DNA of 64,000 bases from NCBI RefSeq assembly GCF_000242455.2, contig NC_019892.1, positions 2,232,001 to 2,296,000 of the forward strand, read 5' to 3'. Shown here piece after piece: positions 26,179-35,232 of this stretch. The notes below the pieces were generated by a model. It saw only the letters and a program-made list of their open reading frames with translations, was not told the origin of the DNA and searched no databases. The first letter of the stretch is position 1. Each line of letters starts with the position of its first letter. The DNA comes from Singulisphaera acidiphila DSM 18658. Its GTDB lineage: Bacteria; Planctomycetota; Planctomycetia; Isosphaerales; Isosphaeraceae. A program made the translations under genes and the position numbers.

Positions 26179-28245
26179 ATGGCGAGCACGTTCGTCGGCA
26201 TCGACCTCGGGACGACCAATTCGGTGGTGGCCTGGCGCAACACCTATGGCCGGCCCGAGGTGATCGCCAACCGTGAGGGTCAGAACATTACCCCTTCGGT
26301 AGTTTACTTCGGCACGGATCCCCCGGTCGTCGGTCAGGAGGCGAAAGAGTGGGCGCGGCTGGGCAACGACGAAATTGCCAGCTTTTTCAAGCCCCACATG
26401 GGGAGCCCGCTCTACCAACTTCGGTTCGGGACCCGGGACTATAACGCGAGCGACCTCTCCGCACTGGTGCTGAAACGACTGAAGGAGGATGCGGAGGCCA
26501 AGCTTGGGCAAGTCGTCGACCGCGCGGTGATCACCGTCCCCGCCTACTTCGCCGACGCTCAGCGCAAGGCGACGATTGACGCCGGCAATGCGGCGGGGCT
26601 CGAGGTGCTCAGGATCATCAACGAGCCGACCGCCGCGGCGCTCGCCTACGGTCTGCAACGGACCGGGGCCAGCGAGACGGTGCTCATCTACGATCTGGGC
26701 GGCGGCACGTTCGACGTGACGGTCGCGCAAATTACCCCTGATGAGATCGCCGTCCTGAGCACCGCCGGCGACCACGACCTGGGCGGTAAGAACTGGGACG
26801 ATCGGATTGCCACCTTCCTCTCGGAGCGGTTCGCCGCCGACACCGGGATCGACCCGCTCGACGATCCGGTCGCCCTCAACGAGGTGCTGGTCCGGAGCGA
26901 GCAAGCCAAGTGGGCCCTCTCCGACCGCACGACCACCCGGATCACACTCCAACTCGGGACGGAGCGGCGGAGCTACGAACTGGCCCGCGCGGAGTTCGAG
27001 AGCCTGACCTTCCCCCTGATGGATCGGACCAGGCGATTGACCGAAGAGGCCCTTGAAGAAGCGAAGCTCGGTTGGAAGCAACTCAGCGGAGTTCTCCTCG
27101 TCGGCGGTTCCACGCGGATGCCCATGGTTCGCTCTTACGTCACGCAGATGGCAGGCGCGCCACCTCGAACCGGGGTCAACGTCGACGAGGTCGTTGCGCT
27201 TGGCGCGGCGATCCAGGCGGCGATGGAGGTGGGACAGTCCTCGCGCGACGCTACGCCTCAGTTCAGTCTCGCCGGCGCAAGGCGGGTCCACGACGTGATG
27301 TCCCACAGCCTGGGCACCGTCGCCATCAGCCCCGACGGCTCACGCTACATCAACGATATCGTGATCCGCCGCAACCTGCCGATCCCGGCCGAGAACCATA
27401 AGTCGTATCTCCATGCCACGCATGGCGGGGCGAACTCGAAACTCGAGGTCTACATTACGCAAGGGGAAAGTGAACAACCGTTGGATTGCACGATTCTCGG
27501 CAAATATGTTTGCTCGGGAATCCATGCAACGGACGCCGAAGTGACGATCGACCTGGATATGTCGTATGACGCCAACGGGGTCGTGCAGGTCCGCGCCGTG
27601 CAACGCGACACCGGACAGACCCTGGCGATGGACGTCGAGCCGGTCCCTAATGACCTGTCCTGGCTTGGCCGGCCACCGGAATCGATGGCCGAGCCTGGGC
27701 GGCCTGAGCCAGTGCGCGTTTATCTCTTGATGGATGTCTCGGCGAGCATGGCCGGATTTCCGCTGGTCGAAGCCCAGACGGCCGCACGCGAGTTCCTTGA
27801 CCGGTGCGACTTCACGACCATGGAAGTCGGCCTGATCTCGTTCTCGACCCAGGTCACCTTGCAAGCCGAGGCCACCGACAACTCCCGAAAGGTGCAGGCG
27901 GCGATCTCCCGGCTCGAGCCGGACAGCAGCACGAACCTGACCGACGCGATCGACCTGGCGCGTGAGAAGCTCGACGCAACGGATCGGATCCGCTACATGG
28001 TCGTCCTGACGGATGGATATCCCGACGCCCCTGAGAGTGCTGTGGAGAGTGCAAAGGCCGCGCGGGAGAAGGGAATCGAGATCGTGGCCATCGGCATGGG
28101 GGACGCCGATCTCGACTATCTCCGCCGGATCGCGAGCAGCGAGCAAGGCTCGATCTTCGCGCATGCGGGTGAGCTTGTGAAGACGTTTGGCCACATCGCC
28201 CGGGTGATCGCCGAGGGAGGCCGTAGCTTGCGGAAGATTCAATGA
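26179..28245 (+). CDS. Hsp70-von Willebrand A fusion protein
   Basis: A 688-residue protein joining two usually separate families. Residues 1-about 370 are a complete Hsp70 ATPase domain (GIDLGTTNSVVAW, DLGGGTFDVTV, GGSTRMPMV). A substrate-binding beta domain follows (HSLGTVAISPDG, ANGVVQVRAVQ). In place of the helical lid comes a vWA domain (about 512-680) with an intact metal site: DVSAS at 519-523, SSTNLTD and LTDGYPD. It is likely an ATP-driven chaperone that grips a ligand through Mg2+. The ATG at 26179 has GGGAG six bases upstream. It overlaps the next gene by four bases (ATGA). Confidence 0.92.
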   Translation: MASTFVGIDLGTTNSVVAWRNTYGRPEVIANREGQNITPSVVYFGTDPPVVGQEAKEWARLGNDEIASFFKPHMGSPLYQLRFGTRDYNASDLSALVLKRLKEDAEAKLGQVVDRAVITVPAYFADAQRKATIDAGNAAGLEVLRIINEPTAAALAYGLQRTGASETVLIYDLGGGTFDVTVAQITPDEIAVLSTAGDHDLGGKNWDDRIATFLSERFAADTGIDPLDDPVALNEVLVRSEQAKWALSDRTTTRITLQLGTERRSYELARAEFESLTFPLMDRTRRLTEEALEEAKLGWKQLSGVLLVGGSTRMPMVRSYVTQMAGAPPRTGVNVDEVVALGAAIQAAMEVGQSSRDATPQFSLAGARRVHDVMSHSLGTVAISPDGSRYINDIVIRRNLPIPAENHKSYLHATHGGANSKLEVYITQGESEQPLDCTILGKYVCSGIHATDAEVTIDLDMSYDANGVVQVRAVQRDTGQTLAMDVEPVPNDLSWLGRPPESMAEPGRPEPVRVYLLMDVSASMAGFPLVEAQTAAREFLDRCDFTTMEVGLISFSTQVTLQAEATDNSRKVQAAISRLEPDSSTNLTDAIDLAREKLDATDRIRYMVVLTDGYPDAPESAVESAKAAREKGIEIVAIGMGDADLDYLRRIASSEQGSIFAHAGELVKTFGHIARVIAEGGRSLRKIQ

Positions 28246-29135
28246 GCGTCGCGGCCAAGCCCGTCCCCCTCGCCCGGAATCGGTTCGTGAACGTTCGCCA
28301 GGCCTATGACCTTGCCCTGGCAGGAGCGCTGGGCGCGATCTTTGGCCTCTATCTCTACGTCGAGCTCGTTCGGGCCGACTCGGTTCTGGTCCGCGATGCC
28401 CTGGCCGGAGTCGCGATCGGCGGTACGATTGGCTTCTTCCTCAACGCTTCCGGGCCGTTTCGCGACGGTGCCTGGATCAAGTTGAGCCGCGTCTCCACCT
28501 GGGGAGCGCTGGCCGGCGCGGCCGGAGGGGCGCTCGGCCTGGTGCTCGGCGAATCGGTGATCGGCTGGTTCCAGGGGGGCCTGATCGGTCGCGCCCTTTC
28601 GTGGGCGGTTCTCGGACTCGGGATCGGGGTGAGCCAGGGACTGGCCGATCGGTCTCGACAACGGCTCCTCTACGGACTCATCGGCGGCGGGCTTGGAGGG
28701 CTGGTCGGCGGCTACCTCTTCGAATGGCTCCGTCAGAGCCTCGGGCAGCGCTATAACAACAGTTTGGGCCAAGGACTCGGGATTGTGATCCTGGGGGCCG
28801 GGTTGGGCCTTTTCCTGGCGCTTGTGGAACAGGTGTTGAGGCGGGCCTGGGTGCAAGTCATCTCGGGGCGGCAGGAGGGACGGGTCTACCTGCTCGCGCG
28901 GAAGGTCTCGGCCATGGGACTGGACGAACGCGCGGAGGTCGGTCTGTTTGGCGACCGCGCTGTGGCTCGACGCCACGCTGAGATCGAGTCGACTCCCAAA
29001 GGCTATGTGCTTCGCAACCATGCCCCCAGCGGTCGGACTCGCGTCAATGGAACGGTCATCGACGACACGCACATCCTGAGCAACGGCGATCGCATTGAGC
29101 TCGGCCAGACTCTGCTCGTGTTCCGACAACGCTAG
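28242..29135 (+). CDS. Membrane protein with cytoplasmic FHA domain
   Basis: A 297-residue protein. The first 200 residues contain five to six Gly- and Ala-rich hydrophobic helices with glycine-zipper character (LAGVAIGGTIGFFL, GALAGAAGGALGLVLG, IGGGLGGLVGGYLF). The last 95 residues form an FHA domain with the phosphothreonine-binding signature: Arg in AVARRHAEI, Ser-Gly-x-x-x-x-Asn-Gly in SGRTRVNGTVI, ending GDRIELGQTLLVF. It should recruit threonine-phosphorylated partners to the membrane. Its ATG overlaps the stop codon of the Hsp70-vWA gene, so the two are translated together. Confidence 0.88.
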   Translation: MSVAAKPVPLARNRFVNVRQAYDLALAGALGAIFGLYLYVELVRADSVLVRDALAGVAIGGTIGFFLNASGPFRDGAWIKLSRVSTWGALAGAAGGALGLVLGESVIGWFQGGLIGRALSWAVLGLGIGVSQGLADRSRQRLLYGLIGGGLGGLVGGYLFEWLRQSLGQRYNNSLGQGLGIVILGAGLGLFLALVEQVLRRAWVQVISGRQEGRVYLLARKVSAMGLDERAEVGLFGDRAVARRHAEIESTPKGYVLRNHAPSGRTRVNGTVIDDTHILSNGDRIELGQTLLVFRQR

Positions 29136-29171
29136 GAGCCCGGCTGGAACCCCGGCCGAACGTGAAACCCC

Positions 29172-30842
29172 ATGAATCAAAGCGGCTGGTCGCTGGAAGT
29201 GGTCCGCGGAACCGAGGTGGGGCGAAGCTACGCGCTCGACGGCGCGGCGACGGTGGTCGGGAACGCCCTGAATGGCAGCCCTGGGCTCGACCTTGGCCAT
29301 CAGGAAGGGAGCAGTCCGCGCCGGATGGCCGGGCGGCAGGCCCAGTTCGACCTTTCCCCCCAAGGGCCGGTCGTCCGCGATCTCGACAGTCCCGGTGGCA
29401 CCTTCGTCAACCGCCAACGCATCCTGCCAGGCCAGGCACTGACACTCCAGCCGGGGGACCTGATTCAGATTGGCGGCGTCCAGCTCAAAGTCGTCTCCAA
29501 CGTTGCGACGCGCCCGCTCGAGCCAACGTCGGGTTTGGAGCGGCCTACTCCACCGAAGCCCGTACCCCATCCGGCAACGCCACCACCAACGAGTTCCTCG
29601 AAGCCTTCGCCTCGGCCGACGCCACCGTCGCCGGGTTCTCAAGGGTCTCCGCCCAGACCAGGAACGAATCCAACGCCACCGAATCCCCCTCGGCCCGCGC
29701 CCGGAAGGCCCGCAGCGCCGCCACCGACGGATTCCACAAGGAGGGCGCCCGAGCCGGTAGCGCCACCATTGCCGAGGCCAAGCCTGGCCAAGGGGGGAGT
29801 TTTCCCGGTTCCGTTCGTGCTCAAGTCGGGGACGTCGTGCCGGACCTGTGATGATCTGCTGACTGTCTCAGCCCAGCGCTGGGAGGCATTGCGTGACGAG
29901 CTGACATCGGGACGGCTGGCAGCCTTCTTCGCCACGAACCGACTTGCCGAACTCGCTCCCGAGGCGAATGCTCCAGGCACGGCCGACGAGCGATTGGACG
30001 CCTGGCTGGCCCAACTGCCCACGACTCGGTCAAGCCTGCCCGAACTGGACGTGCATCCCGAGACGCTCACCGTCCGCGCGGTGGCCGGGGGGGGCGTGAC
30101 GCGCCAGGTGCTCGCGATCACGAATACCGGCTATCGACTGCTTCGCTCGACGCTCCGTGTTGAGCCTGGTGCGGCCTGGATCAAGTTGACTCCGACGTTT
30201 GCCGGGAAACCGGTGATCACGGTGGATCGCACCGAGGTGCCGCTCGAAATCGAGATCCCCGAGAACCTCGCGGCCCCGAAAACGGGGACGGTCGTGATCG
30301 AGAGCAATGGGGGAAGCCGCCGGGTGACCGTGCGTCTTGAGCGGCTCCCTGCGCCGGAGTCGATCCCTGAGCTCTCCTCGGCCATCTACGGTGAAGGGGG
30401 CCCCGATCTTCTTGAGCTCGTCGCGCGACAACCGACCGGTCTCCGTCTCGCCCTGGGAACTCTCGGGGGCCTCGTGCTTCGGTCACTTGTGGCGCTGGGC
30501 GGGCAGCTTCCTCTAGGGCAAGGAGCAACCGAGGCTCTCCCTCGTCTTCTTGGACCTGTCCTCCTTTTCGCCACGGCCGGGAGTGCGATCGGCGTGGCTC
30601 TCACGGCGAAGCGCGGTGAAGCACGCGACCTGCCGCCGGCTGGTTTCGCGGGAGCGTGTGTGGGCGTTCTCGGCGCCGCAATCGTCGTCGCCCTCTGTCG
30701 GGCCGTCGAGCCGATCCTGGGACCGGCTCCGTCCCGCTCGATCTGGGGCTCGGGAATTCTCTGGGCCGTTCTTGGTGCAGGGATCGCGGGACTCTCTCTC
30801 TTGGTTGCGCCTCCTCGCCCTGCCACGGAGCCCGAATCATGA
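29172..30842 (+). CDS. FHA / proline-rich / C-terminal membrane protein
   Basis: A 556-residue protein in four parts. An N-terminal FHA domain (about 8-110) has SPRRMAGRQAQF, DLDSPGGTFVN and LQPGDLIQIGGVQLKV. A very Pro/Ser-rich linker (about 115-215) is followed by a short pair of cysteines (SCRTC), an Ig-like beta domain (about 295-395), and four C-terminal hydrophobic helices (about 430-550). The FHA Arg and Gly-Gly-Thr-x-Val-Asn positions look intact. It starts 36 bases after the previous FHA gene and overlaps the next by four bases. Confidence 0.85.
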   Translation: MNQSGWSLEVVRGTEVGRSYALDGAATVVGNALNGSPGLDLGHQEGSSPRRMAGRQAQFDLSPQGPVVRDLDSPGGTFVNRQRILPGQALTLQPGDLIQIGGVQLKVVSNVATRPLEPTSGLERPTPPKPVPHPATPPPTSSSKPSPRPTPPSPGSQGSPPRPGTNPTPPNPPRPAPGRPAAPPPTDSTRRAPEPVAPPLPRPSLAKGGVFPVPFVLKSGTSCRTCDDLLTVSAQRWEALRDELTSGRLAAFFATNRLAELAPEANAPGTADERLDAWLAQLPTTRSSLPELDVHPETLTVRAVAGGGVTRQVLAITNTGYRLLRSTLRVEPGAAWIKLTPTFAGKPVITVDRTEVPLEIEIPENLAAPKTGTVVIESNGGSRRVTVRLERLPAPESIPELSSAIYGEGGPDLLELVARQPTGLRLALGTLGGLVLRSLVALGGQLPLGQGATEALPRLLGPVLLFATAGSAIGVALTAKRGEARDLPPAGFAGACVGVLGAAIVVALCRAVEPILGPAPSRSIWGSGILWAVLGAGIAGLSLLVAPPRPATEPES

Positions 30843-32944
30843 ACCTCCGTGTTTTGGTCGCGGCGTCCTTGATCTCCCTCGGGGTCGGCCAGGCGCAGGC
30901 GAGAGCCGACGATCCTCAGGCCGACGCGATTGCCCAGGCGATCGAGCGTGGCGTGGCCTTTTTGAAAGCGCAGCAAGAGCCGAGGGGCCACTGGTCGTTC
31001 TCGTTCAACCACGACCATACCTTGGGAATCACCGCGCTCGCCGGCCTGGCTCTGATGGAGAATGGAATCGATCGGGCCGATCCCTCGATCACCCGGGCAA
31101 GCTCGGTCGTCCACAGCCTGGCGATCAGGTCGACGCAGACCTATGACCTTGCCCTGGCCATCCTCTTCTTGGCTCGAGCCCAGGTTGAGACTCGCGGACC
31201 CGACGACCGTCTGATTCAACGTCTGGCCGCGCGGCTCGCTGCGGGAGAGCAGGGGGGGATGTGGACCTACACGGTGCCGCTCGAAAGCGTCGAGGACGAT
31301 GAACGCCCCCGCAGACGTTCGAGTGATCTGTCTCGCAGGGTCGGCGAAGTGGGGGACAACTCGAACACGCAATTCGCTCTGCTCGGCATCTGGGCGGCCA
31401 GTCGCCACGGGTTCGACCCCAACGCCAGCCTGGCGGCGATCGATAGCCACTTTCGGCGGTCGCCCGACCGGAGGGGGCGATGGGGCTATGTCAGCGGAGC
31501 TGCAGGGACCGACTCCATGACCTGCGCGGGCCTGATGGGGCTGGCAATCAGCGCGGCCCGGCCGAACCTGGCCGAGCGGCAGACCGCCCGCGCCCGAGGC
31601 GCGGCCCTGGCCGCCGACCCGATCTTCGCGAACGCGCTGCAAGCCGTCGCCAAGGACGCGCGGAAGATCGGCCAGAATTCCGACATCTACTATATTTGGT
31701 CACTTGAGCGTGTCTGCGTGGCCCTCGGCCTTCGCAATCTTGACGGCTTCGACTGGTACGAGACCGGCGCCCACGAACTGCTCCGCCGCCAGATGGACGA
31801 CGGCGGCTGGCCCGAGCCCGCCTGGGGGCGAACTCCGAATACCTGCCTCGCCTTGCTCTTCTTGCGCAAGGCCAACCTCGCTTTCGAGCTCGATCGCGTC
31901 CTGAAACTTCCCGCCGCTCCTCGACTCGACAAACAGGCCGATGAGGTCCCTGTTCCCGAGAAGGCGAAGGATGAGCCGCCACGTACCGGAGGCGAGGAAA
32001 ACGACGTCGTGGTCACGGGGGCAAGCGACTCGAATTTTCCGGAGATCTCGGTGGAATTCGAGGTCAAGCGACCCGACGGGACCTACTTGCTCGATGCGAC
32101 CGAGAAAGACTTCAAGGTCACCGAGGAAGGCCAGCCGGTCGTGATCCGCAAGTTCCAGTCTCCCGTCACGACCCAGGCCCACGCGACCACGGTCGTCCTT
32201 GTGGTCGATCGGAGTCGAAGCATGGAAGAGGAGGATCGGATCGGCGCCCTCAAGCGATCGGTCTCCTCGTTTCTGAAAGGTCTGCCGCCGGGATCGCGCG
32301 TGGCGGTGGTCGCCTTCGGCTCCGACGTGAAGACGATCTGCCCGTTCACCGGCGACCCGCAAAAGGTTCAGGAAGCCGTCGACGGCCTGACCCCCGAAGG
32401 CGCGACCCGCTACTACGACGCCGTCGCCGAAGCGCTCGAAATGCTCAATCGTGAGCAGGGCCGCCGCGCTGTCCTGGCGCTCACTGACGGCGAAGATACG
32501 TTCAGCCAGTCGGCCACACTCGACTCGGTTATCGTGGCAGCCCGACGCCTGGGCTTGCCCGTCCATACCTTGGGGCTCGGTACGGAAGACGAGATCGAGA
32601 GCGATGCCCTCCGTCGTCTGGCCGTCGAGACACGCGGCCAGTACTATCCCGCTCGCCAGGCCGATCAATTGCGATCGATTTATGAGCAACTGGCCGAACG
32701 ACTGCGGTCGAGCTATTCTCTGTCTTACCAGAGTGATCGGGCACTCCCGGACGGCACACTCCGCCCGGTCCGGATCTACTACCGGGCCAGCCGCAAGGCG
32801 GGCGAGACGGCCGTGTTCATCCCGGGCATGGTCGTCCCAGCGGGGGGTTGGCCCCAACTCTTCCTCGTGCTCGTTGCGGGCCTGGTCGTCCTGGCTGCGC
32901 TTCCGGGTTGGCTTGGGCGGAAGCCGAAGCACGCGCGTCCCTGA
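30839..32944 (+). CDS. Exported alpha/alpha-toroid plus vWA protein
   Basis: A 701-residue protein with a signal peptide (MNLRVLVAASLISLGVGQAQA). Residues about 30-360 resemble prenyltransferase/squalene-cyclase alpha/alpha-toroid repeats (AIERGVAFLKAQQEPRGHWSF, LLRRQMDDGGWPEPAWG), used here probably as a binding scaffold since no DxDD catalytic motif is visible. A short beta domain leads to a vWA domain with DRSRSM (Asp 457), GATRYYD and LTDGED. A C-terminal hydrophobic helix and basic tail (WLGRKPKHARP) anchor it with the bulk outside. The ATG overlaps the previous stop (ATGA at 30839-30842). Confidence 0.88.
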   Translation: MNLRVLVAASLISLGVGQAQARADDPQADAIAQAIERGVAFLKAQQEPRGHWSFSFNHDHTLGITALAGLALMENGIDRADPSITRASSVVHSLAIRSTQTYDLALAILFLARAQVETRGPDDRLIQRLAARLAAGEQGGMWTYTVPLESVEDDERPRRRSSDLSRRVGEVGDNSNTQFALLGIWAASRHGFDPNASLAAIDSHFRRSPDRRGRWGYVSGAAGTDSMTCAGLMGLAISAARPNLAERQTARARGAALAADPIFANALQAVAKDARKIGQNSDIYYIWSLERVCVALGLRNLDGFDWYETGAHELLRRQMDDGGWPEPAWGRTPNTCLALLFLRKANLAFELDRVLKLPAAPRLDKQADEVPVPEKAKDEPPRTGGEENDVVVTGASDSNFPEISVEFEVKRPDGTYLLDATEKDFKVTEEGQPVVIRKFQSPVTTQAHATTVVLVVDRSRSMEEEDRIGALKRSVSSFLKGLPPGSRVAVVAFGSDVKTICPFTGDPQKVQEAVDGLTPEGATRYYDAVAEALEMLNREQGRRAVLALTDGEDTFSQSATLDSVIVAARRLGLPVHTLGLGTEDEIESDALRRLAVETRGQYYPARQADQLRSIYEQLAERLRSSYSLSYQSDRALPDGTLRPVRIYYRASRKAGETAVFIPGMVVPAGGWPQLFLVLVAGLVVLAALPGWLGRKPKHARP

Positions 32945-32985
32945 CGAGGCCCAGCCCCATTTTTTCGTTGTTGAGATCGGTGTTG

Positions 32986-33894
32986 ATGCTCCCACCCATC
33001 CGCTATCCGTTGCCCACGCTCGTGCTGCTCGTCATTCTGGGCCTGATTACCTGGCGCGGGGAGACGATGATTCGCCCGTTGAAGTCGGCCCTGGCCGAGC
33101 GCTGGCAACGTCAATTCGAGGGTCCGCCAGTCCCCAACTCGACCGAGCCGAAAGTCGTCGCTGGGCCGATTATCCGCAAGGCGCTCTTGCTGCACGACGA
33201 CGTCATCACGTCGGATCACCCGGCAGGCTCCCCTTCCGAGACGATCCGGCTCCGGATGTTCGTCGATATCTACGACGTCTGGCCCTTGAGCGGTCCCCCT
33301 GATTTCTACCGAGTCGGCAATCGCCGGCCGATCGGCTGGGTGAACGCAAACGACCTCTTGCCCTGGGAAACCCGGCTTGTCGTTCACGTCCCCGACGATG
33401 GCTCGGCAGCAGCGGATGCCAGGGCGTCGAACGATCACCGGCCAACGACGAGTCGACCGGCCTTGCCGGTTCTCAGCTGGACGGCCGACTCGGTCGAGGT
33501 CGCCCGCTGGGACGAGGCGCTTCCCTGGCAGGCCGTGAGCGGGCGTGTCCCAATCCGGCTCGCCGCTCTTCGTCCCGAAGACTGGGGAGTCTGGATCAGC
33601 CGCCCTGAACTGCTCAGCCTGTTGCGGAGGACCGGACCGAACCCAGGTGAACCTGCGAAGACCACGAGGTTGCGGGCCATCCTCGGCCGGTTATCGGACG
33701 ATCGCCCCTTGTCGGCCAAAGATCAGGCCGCAGCGATTGCCTTTCTTCCTGCACAGGTCTTTATGCCTGAAGGCAATCTCATGTCTATCCTTGGATCCAA
33801 TGAGTCGTTGGCACGCGTCAATGAGAACTGGAAGCCCGAAGCCTCGTGGGGTGGGGTATCCTTCCAGTTTCTCCCACTCTCGGCTCTTCCTTAG
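32986..33894 (+). CDS. Membrane-anchored protein of unknown function, last gene of Hsp70-FHA operon
   Basis: A 302-residue protein not recognised. It has one N-terminal membrane segment (LPTLVLLVILGLITW) and a large, probably extracytoplasmic part rich in Trp, with repeated beta-type strands (RLRMFVDIYDVWP, LVVHVPD) and a helical C-terminus. The ATG at 32986 comes 41 bases after the toroid-vWA gene. Its TAG stop at 33892-33894 is made of two target bases plus the first base of the insertion sequence that follows, yet reconstruction of the target shows TAG was also the original stop, so the protein is undamaged. Confidence 0.65.
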   Translation: MLPPIRYPLPTLVLLVILGLITWRGETMIRPLKSALAERWQRQFEGPPVPNSTEPKVVAGPIIRKALLLHDDVITSDHPAGSPSETIRLRMFVDIYDVWPLSGPPDFYRVGNRRPIGWVNANDLLPWETRLVVHVPDDGSAAADARASNDHRPTTSRPALPVLSWTADSVEVARWDEALPWQAVSGRVPIRLAALRPEDWGVWISRPELLSLLRRTGPNPGEPAKTTRLRAILGRLSDDRPLSAKDQAAAIAFLPAQVFMPEGNLMSILGSNESLARVNENWKPEASWGGVSFQFLPLSALP

Positions 33895-35228
33895 GGCTTG
33901 CGCAAAAATAACTTTTACAATTTTTGGGAGCGTGACTTCTTTATACGCGGCGCGATGGTGTAGTTCCAATCTCCGTGAAACTCGTGCCGTTCCAGACACA
34001 GCGCCGCCAGTTCCGTATCGCTCACCTTGATCTCGAGGGGGTAATGATTCGTATCCAGTACCGCCTTCACGATCAGGCCGCTCTTGGTCGTTGTGGCGGC
34101 GATCAAGTTAATGATTGCCTGATGGCTGACCAACGGCTTTCCTCGCCAATTCTGCGTGATGAAGCTGAACAACCGGTGCTCGATCTTGTTCCATTTACTC
34201 GTGCCCGGCGGGAAATGGCTCACCGAGAGCATCAAACCAAGATCATCGGCCAAGGCCTGAAGCGACACCTTCCAGAGACGCGTCCGATGCCCATTGCTCC
34301 CACCGCCATCAGCGGTGATCAGCAATTCGGTGGCCCGGGGAAAGCGTTCACGGCCCATCTCCTGCCACCAGCGGCGGATGCTGTGGGTGGCGAATTGGGC
34401 CGTGTCATGATCAATCCCCACGCTGACCCAACCCTGGTCGTTGACCATGTCGTACACGCCGTAGGGGATCGCCTTGCCCAGGGTCTTATCCAGGAAGTCA
34501 TGGACTCGGACCTCCTCGGGTTCCCCCTGCGGATGCCATTCCCGTCCACCGTTCTTGAAGTCGCCCACCAACTCCTTCTTCTTGGTGTCGACCGAGATCG
34601 CCGGTTGCCCCCGGGCCAGCGCTCGGCCAACGCTGGCGTTGATGTACTCGAACTGGGCGTTGCGGTCGGGATGCGCGACTCCCTCCCGAGTCTTTCGATT
34701 CGCCTGCAAGCTGTACCCTGCCTCGTGAAGCAATGTGGCCACGGTTCGCGGTCCCACGCCGTGGTTTTGCCGCGACAGCTCCTCGGCCAGCCGCCGCGTG
34801 CTCTTACAGGTCCATCGCAACGGCGACTCGGGATCACCTCGCGTCACGGGGTCGAGCAACGACTCCAACGCGGCCATCAATCCGGGGTCAGACTTCGCCG
34901 CTGTCGGCCGACCACCGCCCGGCCGACGCACCCGAGTCCCTTCGACCGTGCGTTGCGCAATCGGTCGCTCAAGCTCCCGCATCCCAGCCGAGATCGTCGG
35001 ACGAGACAGTCCGGTGGCATGGGCCACGAGCGAGACACCACCCCAGCCCAACTCCTTCGCCTCCGCTGCCGCCCACTGCCGGCGGCGTCTCTCGTCCATC
35101 TCGGGGGAAAGCAGATGGAATTTCCGTTGAATCTGTGCGATGACAAGAGGATCGTACATCCTCTTATTATCGCAGAAACCGACATAGATGCCAAGCTTGA
35201 TTTGAAAAGGTTGTTTTTGCGCAAGCCC
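33894..35228. mobile_element. Complete ISAzo13-type insertion sequence
   Basis: A 1335-bp element with inverted ends GGGCTTGCGCAAAAA (33894-33908) and its complement (35214-35228), flanked by the direct repeat TTA (33891-33893 and 35229-35231). It contains one intact transposase gene on the minus strand. It stands directly beside a second insertion sequence, sharing the target duplication. Confidence 0.85.
33915..35159 (-). CDS. ISAzo13-family transposase
   Basis: A 414-residue intact transposase filling the element. An N-terminal winged-helix part (SLVAHATGLSRPTISAGMREL) is followed by a DDE core: SVDTKKKELVG, then DHDTAQFA and ITADGGGSNG, with FPPGTSKWNKIEHRLFSFI carrying the Glu. The C-terminal pattern (VSHQAIINLI, then DTNHYPLEIKVSD) is typical of ISAzo13. 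No frameshift, so it may be active. Confidence 0.93.
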   Translation of the reverse strand: MYDPLVIAQIQRKFHLLSPEMDERRRRQWAAAEAKELGWGGVSLVAHATGLSRPTISAGMRELERPIAQRTVEGTRVRRPGGGRPTAAKSDPGLMAALESLLDPVTRGDPESPLRWTCKSTRRLAEELSRQNHGVGPRTVATLLHEAGYSLQANRKTREGVAHPDRNAQFEYINASVGRALARGQPAISVDTKKKELVGDFKNGGREWHPQGEPEEVRVHDFLDKTLGKAIPYGVYDMVNDQGWVSVGIDHDTAQFATHSIRRWWQEMGRERFPRATELLITADGGGSNGHRTRLWKVSLQALADDLGLMLSVSHFPPGTSKWNKIEHRLFSFITQNWRGKPLVSHQAIINLIAATTTKSGLIVKAVLDTNHYPLEIKVSDTELAALCLERHEFHGDWNYTIAPRIKKSRSQKL

Positions 35229-35232
35229 TTAG

